From Microlunatus speluncae (GTDB taxonomy: Bacteria > Actinomycetota > Actinomycetes > Propionibacteriales > Propionibacteriaceae), in contig NZ_VKCZ01000014.1 in NCBI RefSeq assembly GCF_009299835.1, positions 806,001-870,000 on the forward strand: a stretch of 64,000 bases of DNA. Direction: 5' to 3'. This document shows, one piece after another, positions 17,060-26,516 of the stretch (positions are counted from its first letter, which is position 1; each line of letters opens with the position of its first letter). The position numbers and the translations under genes are program-made. The notes beneath the pieces are model-generated. The model searched no databases and was not told where the DNA came from. It worked only from the letters and a program-made list of their open reading frames with translations.

Positions 17060-17434
17060 TCATCGGCGCCGGCGGGCCGGCAACCGGGGCGGTTCACCGC
17101 CCTGCTCCTCGATCAGATAGAGCGGAGCGGACAGCCGCCAGGCCTCGTACGTCAACTCGACCAACTCGTCCTGGTCGAGCCCGTCCAGATAGACCACGAC
17201 CCACCCGAACTGCCCGGTGGTGAACTGCACCTCGAAGACATCGGGCCGCTCGTGCACCAACGCCAACTGCTCGGCGATCGTCTGCTTCAGGCCGACCGTG
17301 CTGGTGCGCTCCCAGAGGTAGCCGAACGCCTTGCCGTGGACCTTGAACCCGGTCCAGTCGGGTCCTTCACTCCGCTCGACCTCGGGCAGCAGGTCGACCA
17401 GGCGGAGGAAGGTCGGAATCGTCACGGCCACCAC
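17060..17434 (-). CDS. MmcQ/YjbR-family protein
   Basis: 124 aa of the small YjbR/MmcQ fold (LLPEVERSEGPDWTGFKVHGKAFGYL; VGLKQTIAEQ; FGWVVVYLDGLDQDELVELTYEAW). Family structures resemble DNA-binding or CyaY-like folds, but the function is unknown. The start is uncertain: GTG codons at 17434, 17431 and 17425 are all in frame, without a clear Shine-Dalgarno. It converges on the HesB-like gene and diverges from the membrane-anchored gene at 17524. Confidence 0.75.
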   Translation of the reverse strand: MVAVTIPTFLRLVDLLPEVERSEGPDWTGFKVHGKAFGYLWERTSTVGLKQTIAEQLALVHERPDVFEVQFTTGQFGWVVVYLDGLDQDELVELTYEAWRLSAPLYLIEEQGGEPPRLPARRRR

Positions 17435-17523
17435 GTCATCGAACCAGAAGCGGCCGACAGTCCCGAACGAGACGGCGGATCGGCCGGGCGATGCCGTAGT
17501 CTCCCTCGCTGGAGGTGAGGCGG

Positions 17524-18360
17524 GTGACCGATCGGCCGCTGAACGGCGACCCCGACAGCGAGGGCCTCGGCGAGGAGGCCGGACCGGACTTCGCGCCGCC
17601 GGGCGCGGGTCCTTCCTATGGGCCGCCGTCCGGCCCACCGACCCCCACACCGGCCCAACCACCCGGGTCCTCCCCGTTGGCACCACCACCGGGTTCCTAT
17701 CCCCCGGCCGCGGCACCCGCCGATTCCTTCCCGCCGCCGTCCGGACCGCCGCGCGCGGTCGGCTTCGCCTCGCCGCCGGAGCAGCCACCCTCCGGTCCGT
17801 CCCGCGGCGTGATCATCACCCTGGTGTCGGTCGTCGCCGCCGTGTTGATCATCACCGGCGGCGTGGTCGTGATCGGCAACGCGATGAACTCGACCCGGGG
17901 CGGCCCGTCCGACCCGTGGAGCACCCCGCCGCGGGAGAAGACACCGCCGTTGCCGACCAAACCGGAGCAGCAGCAGGGCACCGGCTTCACGTTCACCTCA
18001 CCGGCCGGCTGGACCCGGGCCCCGGAGTGGGGCGACAAGAACGACGGCAAGATCATCGACGCCGCCGGCAACGACATCACCGTCTATGTCCTGGCCGGGT
18101 CCACCCCGGAGAAGCTGTGTCAGGAGCAGCTCCGAGATCTGGAGATCTGGGTGCCGGGCGTGATCACCGACCTGCCCGATCGCAAGATCGACGGCCAGGT
18201 CGCCCCGGGCGGCCAGCTCGCCGGCGAGGACACCTACCGGATGCGGTGCGTGCAGTCGAAGGGCACCCTGTTCAACATCAGCCTGCAATCCGACCCCAAC
18301 GACATCGACGTCACCGACCAGGCACTCAACTCGGTGCTGGACAGCTGGCAGTGGACCTGA
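17524..18360 (+). CDS. membrane-anchored protein with Pro-rich N-terminus
   Basis: 278 aa, not a recognised family. Residues 1-95 are cytoplasmic and very rich in Pro, Ser and Gly. One membrane helix lies at about 97-118 (GVIITLVSVVAAVLIITGG), then a linker with PPREKTPPLPTKPEQQQ, and an extracellular domain (about 150-278) with two Cys (CQEQ, MRCVQS) that may pair. The layout is common for actinobacterial surface proteins of the DUF4245/lipoprotein-like kind. The GTG at 17524 is chosen because GGAGG ends 8 nt before it; the GTG at 17515 overlaps that site. The 3' end overlaps the GH3 gene by 35 bp, convergently. Confidence 0.75.
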   Translation: MTDRPLNGDPDSEGLGEEAGPDFAPPGAGPSYGPPSGPPTPTPAQPPGSSPLAPPPGSYPPAAAPADSFPPPSGPPRAVGFASPPEQPPSGPSRGVIITLVSVVAAVLIITGGVVVIGNAMNSTRGGPSDPWSTPPREKTPPLPTKPEQQQGTGFTFTSPAGWTRAPEWGDKNDGKIIDAAGNDITVYVLAGSTPEKLCQEQLRDLEIWVPGVITDLPDRKIDGQVAPGGQLAGEDTYRMRCVQSKGTLFNISLQSDPNDIDVTDQALNSVLDSWQWT

Positions 18361-20467
18361 GCCGAGCCACCTCGGCTCGCTGCTCACCGACCATGATCAT
18401 CGTCGTGCCGGCCGGGCCGGCGAAGGCCTCGTCCGCCGGGATCGAGAAGTCGATCAAGGTCCCGCCGGGCGGCACGTCGACCCGGCGAAACGCCAGCAGT
18501 TCCCGGACCCGGGGCCATCGCGGCCCGCCGGTCCGGCGCCCGTACACCTGAATCACCTCGGGCACGGTGCCGTCGGATTCGTTGGCCAGCCGGACCGCGA
18601 CCTCGACCCGGTCCGGACCGGCGGTCGCGGTCAGTCCGGTCACCGGAGCCGAGCGGAAGCCGAGACCGAAGCCGAACGGCCGCAGCACCGGATCCGACCG
18701 GTCGACGTAGACCCCGGCCGGGTCGAGCCGATCGTTGTAGCGGACCGGCACCACGCCGGTCGCCGAGGGCAGGGTGATCGGTAGCCGGCCCACCGGCTCG
18801 GCAACCCCGGTCAGCAGGTCGGCGATCGCGTCGGCCCCGTACGGTCCGGGATAGAACGCCAGCACGGTCGCATCACTGAGCTCGATCACCTCGGTCAGCA
18901 CGTGCGGCCGGCCCATGATCACCACGCTGATCACCGGCCCGCGGGCCTCGGCCCGGAGCCGGCGCAGCAGCTCGAGCTGATCACCGGGCAGCTCCAGGTC
19001 AGCCACGTCGACCCCTTCACCGCAGGTCGCCGCCGTGAGCCCACCGGCCGCGCCGTTGTCGGCGAACTCCTCCGAATAGGCCCGATGGCTGGTGCCGCCC
19101 AGGACACAGATCACCGCCCCGGCCTCGGCGATCCCTTCCGGTCCGACGACCGGCCGGCGCTCGGCCAACGCCTCGCGCACCGTCCGGGCCTCCCCCGGCC
19201 GCAGCGGCGGCACGTAGTCGCCGAGCAGGCAGGTCACCGAGTCGGCGTTGGGCCCGACCACGGCCAGCCGTCCCGGGGCGATGGCGGGCAGCACGCCGGC
19301 GGCGGCGTCCAGCAGCACCAGCGACCGGGTGGCCAGCTGCCGCGACAGCACCGCCGGATCCCGGATGATCACAGGTCCGGGCTCGATCGGATCCGCCGGC
19401 GGCAGTCCGCCGAGCAACCCGAACCGGTGTTTGAGCCGCAGCACCCGGCGGCAGGACCGGTCGATCAGGTGCTCGAGCGCCGGCTCGGCCGCGACGACGT
19501 CCTCCAGCAGCGTGTACGCGGTGTCCCAGAGACTCTGATCGACCCCGGCGATGAGCGCCGACCGGGCCGCGGCCGACAGCGAACCGGTCTGACCGGCCAG
19601 CCGGTCGATCGCCAGCCCGTCGCCGAGCACGATCCCGTCGAAGCCCCAGTCGTCCCGCAGCAATCCGGTCAGCAGCTCCGGGTTGGCACAGCAGGGGATG
19701 CCGTCGATGTCGTTGTACGCGGCCATCACCCCGACCGCCCCGGCCTCGATCCCCGCCCGCGCGGCCGGCAGATGCAGCTCGGCCAGATCCTGCGGACCGA
19801 TCACCGCGGAGTGGCCGTTACGACCGCCGAGTCCCTCCCCCTGCGCGGCGAAATGCTTGATCACCGAACCGACCCCCGCCTCGGCCAGCCCGCGCACCTG
19901 CGCGGCGGTGAGCGCCGCCGCCAGCCGCGGATCCTCGCCGAAACACTCCTCGCTGCGGCCCCAGCGCGGATCGCGGAGCAGGTCCAGCCCGGAGATCAGG
20001 GCGACGTGCACCCCGTCGCGGCGCAACTCCGTGCCCATCGCCGCCGCGGCCTCCGCGGTCAGCTCGGGATCCCAGGCCGCGCCGGCCGCCAGGTTGACCG
20101 GGAACAGCGTCTGCCCCAGGCTCTGATGCCCGTGCGGCGCCTCCTCGATCAGCAGCGGTGCGACGCCGTGCCGAGCCTTCGCCCGGACCGCGTCGGTCAC
20201 CAGGGCGGCGACGTCGGGCCGGTCCTCGGGCCGGATCCCGTTCTGCCAGCCCCGGCCCGACCAGGCGTCGGAGCGGAAGACGCCGTACAAGCCGCCGAGC
20301 CCGCCCCACCGCTCGACCTCGGCGTGAAAGGCCTCGGTCAGGACGTAGCCGTCCCCGCGCCGTTCGACCCCGGTCCAGCCGTGCAGCCGGACGTTGAGCT
20401 GGCCGACCTTCTCGCGCAGGGACAGCCGGCCGAGCAGTTCCTCGACCGGATCGGTGCCGGCGGTCAT
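18326..20467 (-). CDS. GH3 beta-glycosidase
   Basis: 713 aa family 3 glycoside hydrolase. The N-terminal barrel shows RDPRWGRSEECFGEDP and KHFAAQGE, with the presumed nucleophile Asp in GIVLGDGLAI (about residue 280). The C-terminal sandwich (VICVLGGTSHRAYSEEF) and fibronectin-III-like end follow. It releases beta-linked glucose or xylose units. No signal peptide, so it acts on imported oligosaccharides. The ATG at 20467 shares its A with the fucosidase stop (TGATG), so translation is coupled in ROK-GH29-GH3. The specificity is open; the pairing with alpha-fucosidase suggests a fucosylated plant or host glycan. Confidence 0.88.
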   Translation of the reverse strand: MTAGTDPVEELLGRLSLREKVGQLNVRLHGWTGVERRGDGYVLTEAFHAEVERWGGLGGLYGVFRSDAWSGRGWQNGIRPEDRPDVAALVTDAVRAKARHGVAPLLIEEAPHGHQSLGQTLFPVNLAAGAAWDPELTAEAAAAMGTELRRDGVHVALISGLDLLRDPRWGRSEECFGEDPRLAAALTAAQVRGLAEAGVGSVIKHFAAQGEGLGGRNGHSAVIGPQDLAELHLPAARAGIEAGAVGVMAAYNDIDGIPCCANPELLTGLLRDDWGFDGIVLGDGLAIDRLAGQTGSLSAAARSALIAGVDQSLWDTAYTLLEDVVAAEPALEHLIDRSCRRVLRLKHRFGLLGGLPPADPIEPGPVIIRDPAVLSRQLATRSLVLLDAAAGVLPAIAPGRLAVVGPNADSVTCLLGDYVPPLRPGEARTVREALAERRPVVGPEGIAEAGAVICVLGGTSHRAYSEEFADNGAAGGLTAATCGEGVDVADLELPGDQLELLRRLRAEARGPVISVVIMGRPHVLTEVIELSDATVLAFYPGPYGADAIADLLTGVAEPVGRLPITLPSATGVVPVRYNDRLDPAGVYVDRSDPVLRPFGFGLGFRSAPVTGLTATAGPDRVEVAVRLANESDGTVPEVIQVYGRRTGGPRWPRVRELLAFRRVDVPPGGTLIDFSIPADEAFAGPAGTTMIMVGEQRAEVARLRSTASCPAPS

Positions 20468-21720
20468 CAGTCCAGCGGCGCCGTGGTCGACGCCCGGTAG
20501 TCGCCCGGCAGCGGCGGGATCTCGGCCACCCCGGTGGCGTATCCGGTCACCTCGGCCAGCTTCGGCGTGGAGCCGGACAGCCGGATCCGTAGCCGTTCAA
20601 CGGTCCGCGGGGCGAAGGCGTGCAACCGCCGGCTGCCCACGCTGAGCCCGGCGACGAGCTCGTGATCACCGTCCAGCACGACATGCCCGGTGATCCGCTG
20701 CCCGTCGGCCAACTCCTCGACCAGCGCCAGATGATCAAGCGTGACCGCGGAGCCGAAGTCGATGATCAGCTCCTCGCCCTGTTCGGTGAGCTTGGCCGGC
20801 AGCGGGTCGGCGAACCGGCGGTCGAGCTCCGTCGCCCACTCCTCGATCCGGGACCGGTCCGCGGCGTCGATCCGGCCGCGGCGGTCCGGCGGGACGTTGA
20901 GCAGCAGATTGGCCCCCAACCCGACCGAGCGGTAGTAGATCGCCAACAGGTGATCAAGTTCCTTGGGCTGTTCCTGCGGATGCCAGAACCAGCCGCGCCG
21001 CAGTGACACGTCGCACTCGATCGGCAGATAGAGCGCCTCGCTGAAGGTGGTGGTGACCACGGTGTAGTTGTCCATCCGGGTGTGGTCGATGACGTAGTCG
21101 ACCGGATCCTCGGCGTACCCGTCCTCGTTGCCGACCCAGCGGATCGTCGGATCGCCCATGTTGAAGATCATCGCGCCCGGCTGGTGGGTGTGCACCACGT
21201 CCATGATCGCGGCCCAGTCGTAGGTCCGGCCCTGCGAGCCGGCGCCGTCGAACCACAGCTCGACCAGCGGCCCGTACCGGGTGCACAGCTCGGTCAGCTG
21301 CCGGGTGTAGAAGGCGTCGTAGCCGGCCGGGTCGTCATAGCAGTCGGCGTTGCGATCCCAGGGCGACAGGTAGAGCCCGAGGCCGAGGCCCGCCTCCGCG
21401 CAGGCCGCCGCGACCTCGCCGACCAGGTCACCCCGGCCGTCCCGCCACGGGCTGCCGGCCACCGAATAGTCGGTGGTCTCCGTCGGCCACAGGCAGAACC
21501 CGTCGTGGTGCTTGGCCGTCAGCACGACATAGCGTGCGCCGGCGGCGCGGGCCACCTCGACCCATTCCCGGGCGTCGAGCTCGGCCGGGTCGAAGGAGGC
21601 CGCGGGCAGCGTTCCGTCGCTCCATTCCTTGCCGTTGAAGGTGTTCAGGCCGAAATGGAAGAAGACTCCCAGGCCCCAGTGCTGCCAGCGCAGCTGCTCC
21701 GGGGTCGGTGTGAGGGTCAT
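20467..21720 (-). CDS. GH29 alpha-L-fucosidase
   Basis: 417 aa. Family 29 features: WGLGVFFHFGLNTF, the conserved TAKHHDGFCLWPT, and ELWFDGAG near residue 155 holding the Asp nucleophile. It removes alpha-L-fucose from glycans by a retaining mechanism. There is no secretion signal, so it is a cytoplasmic enzyme working after uptake by the divergent ABC system. The start overlaps the ROK gene stop by 4 bp (ATGA). A C-terminal sandwich of about 110 residues completes the usual GH29 layout. Confidence 0.9.
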   Translation of the reverse strand: MTLTPTPEQLRWQHWGLGVFFHFGLNTFNGKEWSDGTLPAASFDPAELDAREWVEVARAAGARYVVLTAKHHDGFCLWPTETTDYSVAGSPWRDGRGDLVGEVAAACAEAGLGLGLYLSPWDRNADCYDDPAGYDAFYTRQLTELCTRYGPLVELWFDGAGSQGRTYDWAAIMDVVHTHQPGAMIFNMGDPTIRWVGNEDGYAEDPVDYVIDHTRMDNYTVVTTTFSEALYLPIECDVSLRRGWFWHPQEQPKELDHLLAIYYRSVGLGANLLLNVPPDRRGRIDAADRSRIEEWATELDRRFADPLPAKLTEQGEELIIDFGSAVTLDHLALVEELADGQRITGHVVLDGDHELVAGLSVGSRRLHAFAPRTVERLRIRLSGSTPKLAEVTGYATGVAEIPPLPGDYRASTTAPLD

Positions 21721-22691
21721 CGGACGGGTTCCTCCTCGAAGTAGACACGATCACGGCCACGGTCCCAGGCCAGGGCCAGCGCACCCTGGGTCGCCGGAGA
21801 TTGGTCCTCGGCCCCGTCCGGCAGTGCGCTCGGCACCACCCGTGGCCGGAACAGCGACGTCGCCGCCACTTCATCCTGCACCTGCGCGGCAACCTCCGCC
21901 GTCGCCTGCGGTCCGGAGAGTACGGCGAGCTCGGGATCGGCCACCGAACACAAGGCGATCACCGCCTCGGTCAACTGTCCGATCAGCTCCGTCGCCGTCC
22001 GTTGATACGGATGGAACCCGATTTCGCCCGCCGCCCCGTGGGCACCGCGGACCAGCCGGCCGTCCAGCACCAGCCCCGCGCTCAGACTCTCGGTGAACCG
22101 GAGCAGGACGAAATTCTCGGAGTCGGCGGCCGCACCGAATCGGTGCTCGGCGACCGCGGCCAGGTTGGTGTCGTTCTCCAGCACCACCGGCACGCCGAGC
22201 GCCTCGGCCATCCGGACGCCCTGCGGACCGGCCCAGTGCGGATGGTCCGACACGAACGCCACGTTGCCCTGCCGGTCGACGATGCCCGGCGTGGCGACGA
22301 CCACCGCCAGCAGCCGATCGGCCTCCTCGAAGCTGCGCACGGCCCGCCGGACCAGGGTCGCCGGTCGCTCGTTCCGCCGCGCCTTCACCCGGATCCGCTC
22401 CAGCACCGTGCCTTCGACGTCGGCGAGCACCGCCTCGGCGTGATCCGGCTGGATCTCCAGCCCGGCGACGGTGCCGCGACCGCGCCGCAACCGGTAACGC
22501 ATCGCATTCGGGCCGCGCCGGCCGGTGGCGATCTCACCGTCCTCCTCGACCAGGTCGGCCAGCGTCAACCGGGTGATCAACTCACCGGTCGACGGCCGGG
22601 ACAGCCCGGTGAACTCGGCCAGCGCCGGCCGGTCCAACGGCCCCTTGGCCAGGAGCAGCTCGATCACCCGGTGATCGCTTCTCGATTTCAC
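21717..22691 (-). CDS. ROK-family transcriptional regulator
   Basis: 324 aa. N-terminal winged helix (residues about 8-60: HRVIELLLAKGPLDRPALAEFTG, SRPSTGELITRL) and a ROK sugar-binding/ATPase-like domain (VVATPGIVDRQGN, VVLENDTNLAAVAE, RGAHGAAGEIGF). The usual ROK zinc motif with several Cys is not evident. It is probably a repressor released by a sugar from the imported glycan. GTG start with GAGAGAGG upstream. First gene of an operon with fucosidase and GH3 enzyme and divergent to the ABC genes; the palindrome at 22759-22781 is its best operator candidate. Confidence 0.88.
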   Translation of the reverse strand: MKSRSDHRVIELLLAKGPLDRPALAEFTGLSRPSTGELITRLTLADLVEEDGEIATGRRGPNAMRYRLRRGRGTVAGLEIQPDHAEAVLADVEGTVLERIRVKARRNERPATLVRRAVRSFEEADRLLAVVVATPGIVDRQGNVAFVSDHPHWAGPQGVRMAEALGVPVVLENDTNLAAVAEHRFGAAADSENFVLLRFTESLSAGLVLDGRLVRGAHGAAGEIGFHPYQRTATELIGQLTEAVIALCSVADPELAVLSGPQATAEVAAQVQDEVAATSLFRPRVVPSALPDGAEDQSPATQGALALAWDRGRDRVYFEEEPVR

Positions 22692-22758
22692 GGCCGACCT
22701 CTCTCAGCTCCCGCCCGCCACTGATTTGGTGCGTCGCAAACACTAGCGCATCAATTAT

Positions 22759-22781
22759 CTATTAGGTAGCCTACCTGTTAG
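22759..22781. promoter_or_regulatory. 23-bp near-palindrome, candidate ROK operator
   Basis: CTA-TT-AGGTAG-C-CTACCT-GT-TAG: nine of eleven position pairs are complementary around a central C. It lies in an unusually AT-rich stretch of the 173-bp gap between the divergent ROK and permease genes. The position is right for repressing both directions. Confidence 0.55.
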
Positions 22782-22864
22782 TTTCATGCCGAGCAGTTCA
22801 CGATGCCGTGATGATCTTGGCCAGGCGATTCGGTGTCCGTACGGGGAAGGGAAGGTTCCGCCGC

Positions 22865-23755
22865 ATGCGCATCCGCGAACCTCGCATCGATCGCGGCTTT
22901 CATGTGATCAACTACTGCATCCTGGCGCTGTTCACGCTGTCGGTGGTGTATCCGTTGATCTACGTGGTCAGCAGCTCGGTGAGCAGCGCGGAAGCGATCA
23001 GTTCCGGATCCGTGGTGCTCTGGCCGGTCGGCTTCAACGTCGACGCGTACCAGATGATCTTCGCCGCGCCGGCGCTGCTCCGCGGGATGGCCAACTCGAT
23101 CTTCTACGCCGTTGCCGGTGCCGTCTTCGGCACCGTGCTGACCGTGCTCTGCGCCTATCCCCTGTCCCGGCCGGATCTGCCCGGCCGGCGCTGGCTGACC
23201 TTCTTCGTGCTGATCCCGACGCTGTTCTCGGCCGGCATCATCCCGAACTACATCGTGGTGCAGCAGTTGGGCCTGCTGAACACCGTCTGGGCGATCGTGC
23301 TGCCGGGGGCGATGGCGGTGTTCAACGTGATCATCACCCGCACCTTCTACCAGCTCAACATCCCCGGTGAGCTGCTCGAGGCGGCCAAGATCGACGGCGC
23401 CACCGACGCCCAGTTCTTCCTCCGGGTCGCCTTGCCGCTGAGCAAGCCGATCATCGCGGTGAACCTGCTCTTCTACGCCGTCGGGCAGTGGAACGGCTGG
23501 TTCTCCGCGATGCTCTATCTGACCGACCAGAACCTCTACCCACTGCAACTGGTGTTGCGCGAGGTGCTCACCCTGGCCAGCGTCAGCCCGACCGACATGG
23601 GCAGCATGAGCGCGGCCGAGTTCGCCCGCCGGCAGGACCTGTTCGACAAGCTGCGCTACGCGCTGATCGTGGTGGCGATGATCCCGCCGTTGATCGCCTA
23701 CCCCTTCGTCCAACGCCACTTCGTCAAGGGCGCACTGATCGGATCACTCAAATGA
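22865..23755 (+). CDS. sugar ABC transporter permease, LplC/YtcP type
   Basis: 296 aa, six membrane helices, with the EAA loop ELLEAAKIDGATDAQFF near residue 180 that contacts the ATPase. The ATG at 22865 is preferred: GGAAGG lies 9 nt upstream and the protein then begins like its family (MRIREPRIDRGFHVINYCIL). An open frame from 22808 has no Shine-Dalgarno. The stop overlaps the next permease by 4 bp (ATGA). Together they form a carbohydrate importer; no ATPase gene is present, so a shared MsmK/MsmX-like ATPase elsewhere is expected. Confidence 0.87.
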   Translation: MRIREPRIDRGFHVINYCILALFTLSVVYPLIYVVSSSVSSAEAISSGSVVLWPVGFNVDAYQMIFAAPALLRGMANSIFYAVAGAVFGTVLTVLCAYPLSRPDLPGRRWLTFFVLIPTLFSAGIIPNYIVVQQLGLLNTVWAIVLPGAMAVFNVIITRTFYQLNIPGELLEAAKIDGATDAQFFLRVALPLSKPIIAVNLLFYAVGQWNGWFSAMLYLTDQNLYPLQLVLREVLTLASVSPTDMGSMSAAEFARRQDLFDKLRYALIVVAMIPPLIAYPFVQRHFVKGALIGSLK

Positions 23756-24723
23756 CCCAACTCGAGGAGTCCGTGCGACCGGCGCAGGAGCGGGCGGTCC
23801 GGCCGGTGCGCAAGAAGCGGACCGTGACCAGGATCCTGCAGAGCTGGCAGCTCTACGCCATGCTCGCGCTGCCGCTGGTGTACGTGATCGTCTTCCTCTA
23901 CTGGCCGCTCTACGGGTTGCAGATCGCGTTCCGCAACTACAACATCGTGCAGGGCATCCTCGGCAGCCCCTGGGTCGGCATGCTGCACCTGCAGCGGTTC
24001 ATCGACTCCTACCAGTTCTGGCCGGTGATCTCGAACACCCTGATCCTGAACGTCTACGAGCTGGTCGCGCTGTTCCCGTTGCCGATCATCCTGGCGCTGT
24101 TGCTGAACGTGGTCCGCAGCGCGCTGTTCCGGCGCGGCGTCCAGTTGATCACGTATGCGCCGCACTTCATCTCCACGGTGGTCGTGGTCGGCATGATGGT
24201 GATGTTGTTCTCCCCCAACGGCGGCATCGTCAACCAGGTGATCGAGGTGTTCGGCGGCCAGCCGCGGGACTTCCTGGCCAGCCCGGACTCGTTCCGCCAC
24301 ATGTACGTCTGGTCCGGCGCCTGGCAGACGCTGGGCTGGTCGGCGATCATCTATCTGGCCGCCCTCTCCGGCGTCGACCCGGAGCTGCACGAGGCGGCCA
24401 AGGTGGACGGGGCCAACATCCTGCGCCGGATCTGGCACATCGACTTCCCTGCCGTGCTCCCGGTCAGCATCACCTTGTTGATCTTGAACATGGGATCGAT
24501 GCTGAACAGCGGCTTCGAGAAGGTGCTGTTGATGCAGAACCCACTCAACCTGGGTGGTTCCGAGGTGCTCGACACGTACGTCTACCGCGTCGGCCTCGCC
24601 TCCACCGTCCCCCAGTTCTCGTACGCGACGGCGATCGGCCTGTTCAAGTCGGTGATCGCCCTGATCCTGCTGATCCTCGCCAACTGGCTCGCCCGACGCG
24701 TCGCCAAGACGTCCCTCTTTTAG
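23752..24723 (+). CDS. sugar ABC transporter permease, LplB type
   Basis: 323 aa, six membrane helices after a charged N-terminus (about 45 residues). EAA loop: ELHEAAKVDGANILRRIWHIDFP. Similar to Bacillus LplB/YteP, the partner of LplC-type permeases for oligosaccharides. The ATGA overlap with the upstream permease shows coupling. The binding-protein gene follows after 22 nt with its own GAAAGGA site. The substrate is inferred from the neighbouring fucosidase and GH3 enzyme. Confidence 0.88.
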   Translation: MTQLEESVRPAQERAVRPVRKKRTVTRILQSWQLYAMLALPLVYVIVFLYWPLYGLQIAFRNYNIVQGILGSPWVGMLHLQRFIDSYQFWPVISNTLILNVYELVALFPLPIILALLLNVVRSALFRRGVQLITYAPHFISTVVVVGMMVMLFSPNGGIVNQVIEVFGGQPRDFLASPDSFRHMYVWSGAWQTLGWSAIIYLAALSGVDPELHEAAKVDGANILRRIWHIDFPAVLPVSITLLILNMGSMLNSGFEKVLLMQNPLNLGGSEVLDTYVYRVGLASTVPQFSYATAIGLFKSVIALILLILANWLARRVAKTSLF

Positions 24724-24745
24724 AAGCTGAGAAAGGAACTCGATC

Positions 24746-26485
24746 ATGGTCGATCACCTGGAGTTGTCCCGGCGCAGTCTGATCGCCGGCGCCGCCGGCG
24801 TATCGGCCGGCCTGCTCGCCGGCTGTAGCGGCGGCAACCCCGGCCCCGGCAGCGCACCTTCCGGCAGCGCGCCCGCGGGCGAGCGGGTCGAGTTCGGCCC
24901 GGCGACCGACGGGGTGCTCTACCCCGACCCCTATGTCGGCCCGCGGGCTGCCAAGATCGCGCCGTTCGGCGACGCCGGCACCACCTTCCGGATCGTCGTC
25001 CCGCAGGACACGACGGTGGTCGGCGACTGGAACGACAACACGTACACGAAATGGCTGGAGCAGCAGACCGGCGTCAAGATCCAGTTCGACGCGGTGCTGG
25101 TCACCAATCCCGACGGTAGCGCCGATCTGTCCAAGATCAACGCGATGATCGCCTCCGGTGATCTTCCGGACGCCTTCATGGCGGTCGGGCTGAGCCGGGA
25201 CCAGATCGCGCTCTACGGTCAGCAGGGTCTGTTCCAGGCGCTGGACGGGCACATCGAGAATGCCGCCCCGCAGATGCGGCAGATGCTCCTCGACCTGCCG
25301 GACGTGCGCCGGACCAACCTGGCCCAGGACGGCAAGATCTACAACTTCGGCGGCGTCAACGACTGCTTCCACTGCCGCTGCGCCGGCTCCCGCGCCTTCG
25401 TCAACCAGAAGTATCTGGACAAGATCGGCGCCAAGATGCCGACCAACACCGAGGAGTTCCGCACCCTGCTGAAGACGCTGAAGGAGCAGAATCCCAGCGG
25501 CAAGGAGGGATTCCAGGCGTTCATGGGCGGCGACATCACCTATGACCCGGTGGACCAGTTCATGATGGGCCCGTTCACGTACAACCCGGGCCCGGTCTCC
25601 GGCGCCGTCTATCTGCGGCTGAACCAGGGCCGGGTCGAGTTCGCCGCCAACAGCGAGGGCTGGCGCAACGGGCTGCGCTACATGCGGCAACTGTTCGACG
25701 ACGGCACGCTGACCCAGCAGACGTTCACGATCAAGGGCGAGGAGCTGACCAAGCTCGGCAACAACGGTTTGATCGGTGTCTGCCGGGCCTTCAACTGGGC
25801 CGCCTGGGTGACGATGGGACCGGAGGAAGACGCACTCTGGCGCGACTACGTCCCGGTGCCGCCGCTGGCCGGGCCGGACGGCACCCGGATCGCGACCTGG
25901 ACCTACGGCAACGCGCCGTTCACCAACGCGATGGCGATCACCAGCGCCTGCAAGGATCCCGAGACCCTGGTCCGCTGGGCCGACGCCCAGATGGAACTCG
26001 AATCGACCATGCGGTCCTACGCCGGGCCGCAGGACGCGGGCTGGCGCTGGGCCAAGAAGGGCGAGAAGGGCAGCGGTGATCAACAGGCCGTCTGGGCCGG
26101 CATCCCGCGGGACAAGATTCCGGTCGGCGACGGCTGGAACCAGTACGCGATCATGTACCGCTCCGCCGACTACCGAGCCGGCGAGAAGGTCGACCCGACC
26201 GTGCCGAACCTGGACGAGGTGGCGCAGCTGTACAAGGAGTACGCGCAGCCGGAGGACCAGTTCCTGCCCCGGCTGCTCTTCTCCGCCGACGTCACCGCTC
26301 AGCGCGGCGACATCGAGGCCAACCTCACCTCGGCCGTGTCGATCCACCTGGCCAAGTTCGCCACCGGCCAGCTCGACGTCAACAACGACGCCGACTGGAA
26401 CGCCTACCTGACCCAGCTGGAGCAGATGGGCCTGCCGAACTATCTCGAGCTGACCCAGCAGGCGTACGACACGCGTCCCCAATAG
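24746..26485 (+). CDS. extracellular sugar-binding lipoprotein (Tat signal)
   Basis: 579 aa, LipO/LplA-type family 1 solute-binding protein. N-terminus SRRSLIAGAAGVSAG has the Tat twin-arginine pattern and ends in a lipobox LAGC, so it is exported folded and anchored through the Cys at about 27. The mature protein begins with a Gly/Ser/Pro linker. The segment DCFHCRCAG near residue 210 is rich in Cys; relatives have a DC-HC version. It delivers the glycan to the two permeases. Third gene of the operon, 22 nt after lplB, followed by the aldo/keto reductase after 31 nt. Confidence 0.9.
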   Translation: MVDHLELSRRSLIAGAAGVSAGLLAGCSGGNPGPGSAPSGSAPAGERVEFGPATDGVLYPDPYVGPRAAKIAPFGDAGTTFRIVVPQDTTVVGDWNDNTYTKWLEQQTGVKIQFDAVLVTNPDGSADLSKINAMIASGDLPDAFMAVGLSRDQIALYGQQGLFQALDGHIENAAPQMRQMLLDLPDVRRTNLAQDGKIYNFGGVNDCFHCRCAGSRAFVNQKYLDKIGAKMPTNTEEFRTLLKTLKEQNPSGKEGFQAFMGGDITYDPVDQFMMGPFTYNPGPVSGAVYLRLNQGRVEFAANSEGWRNGLRYMRQLFDDGTLTQQTFTIKGEELTKLGNNGLIGVCRAFNWAAWVTMGPEEDALWRDYVPVPPLAGPDGTRIATWTYGNAPFTNAMAITSACKDPETLVRWADAQMELESTMRSYAGPQDAGWRWAKKGEKGSGDQQAVWAGIPRDKIPVGDGWNQYAIMYRSADYRAGEKVDPTVPNLDEVAQLYKEYAQPEDQFLPRLLFSADVTAQRGDIEANLTSAVSIHLAKFATGQLDVNNDADWNAYLTQLEQMGLPNYLELTQQAYDTRPQ

Positions 26486-26516
26486 GACCTCGGCGACCCA
26501 GCGACAGGAACCGACC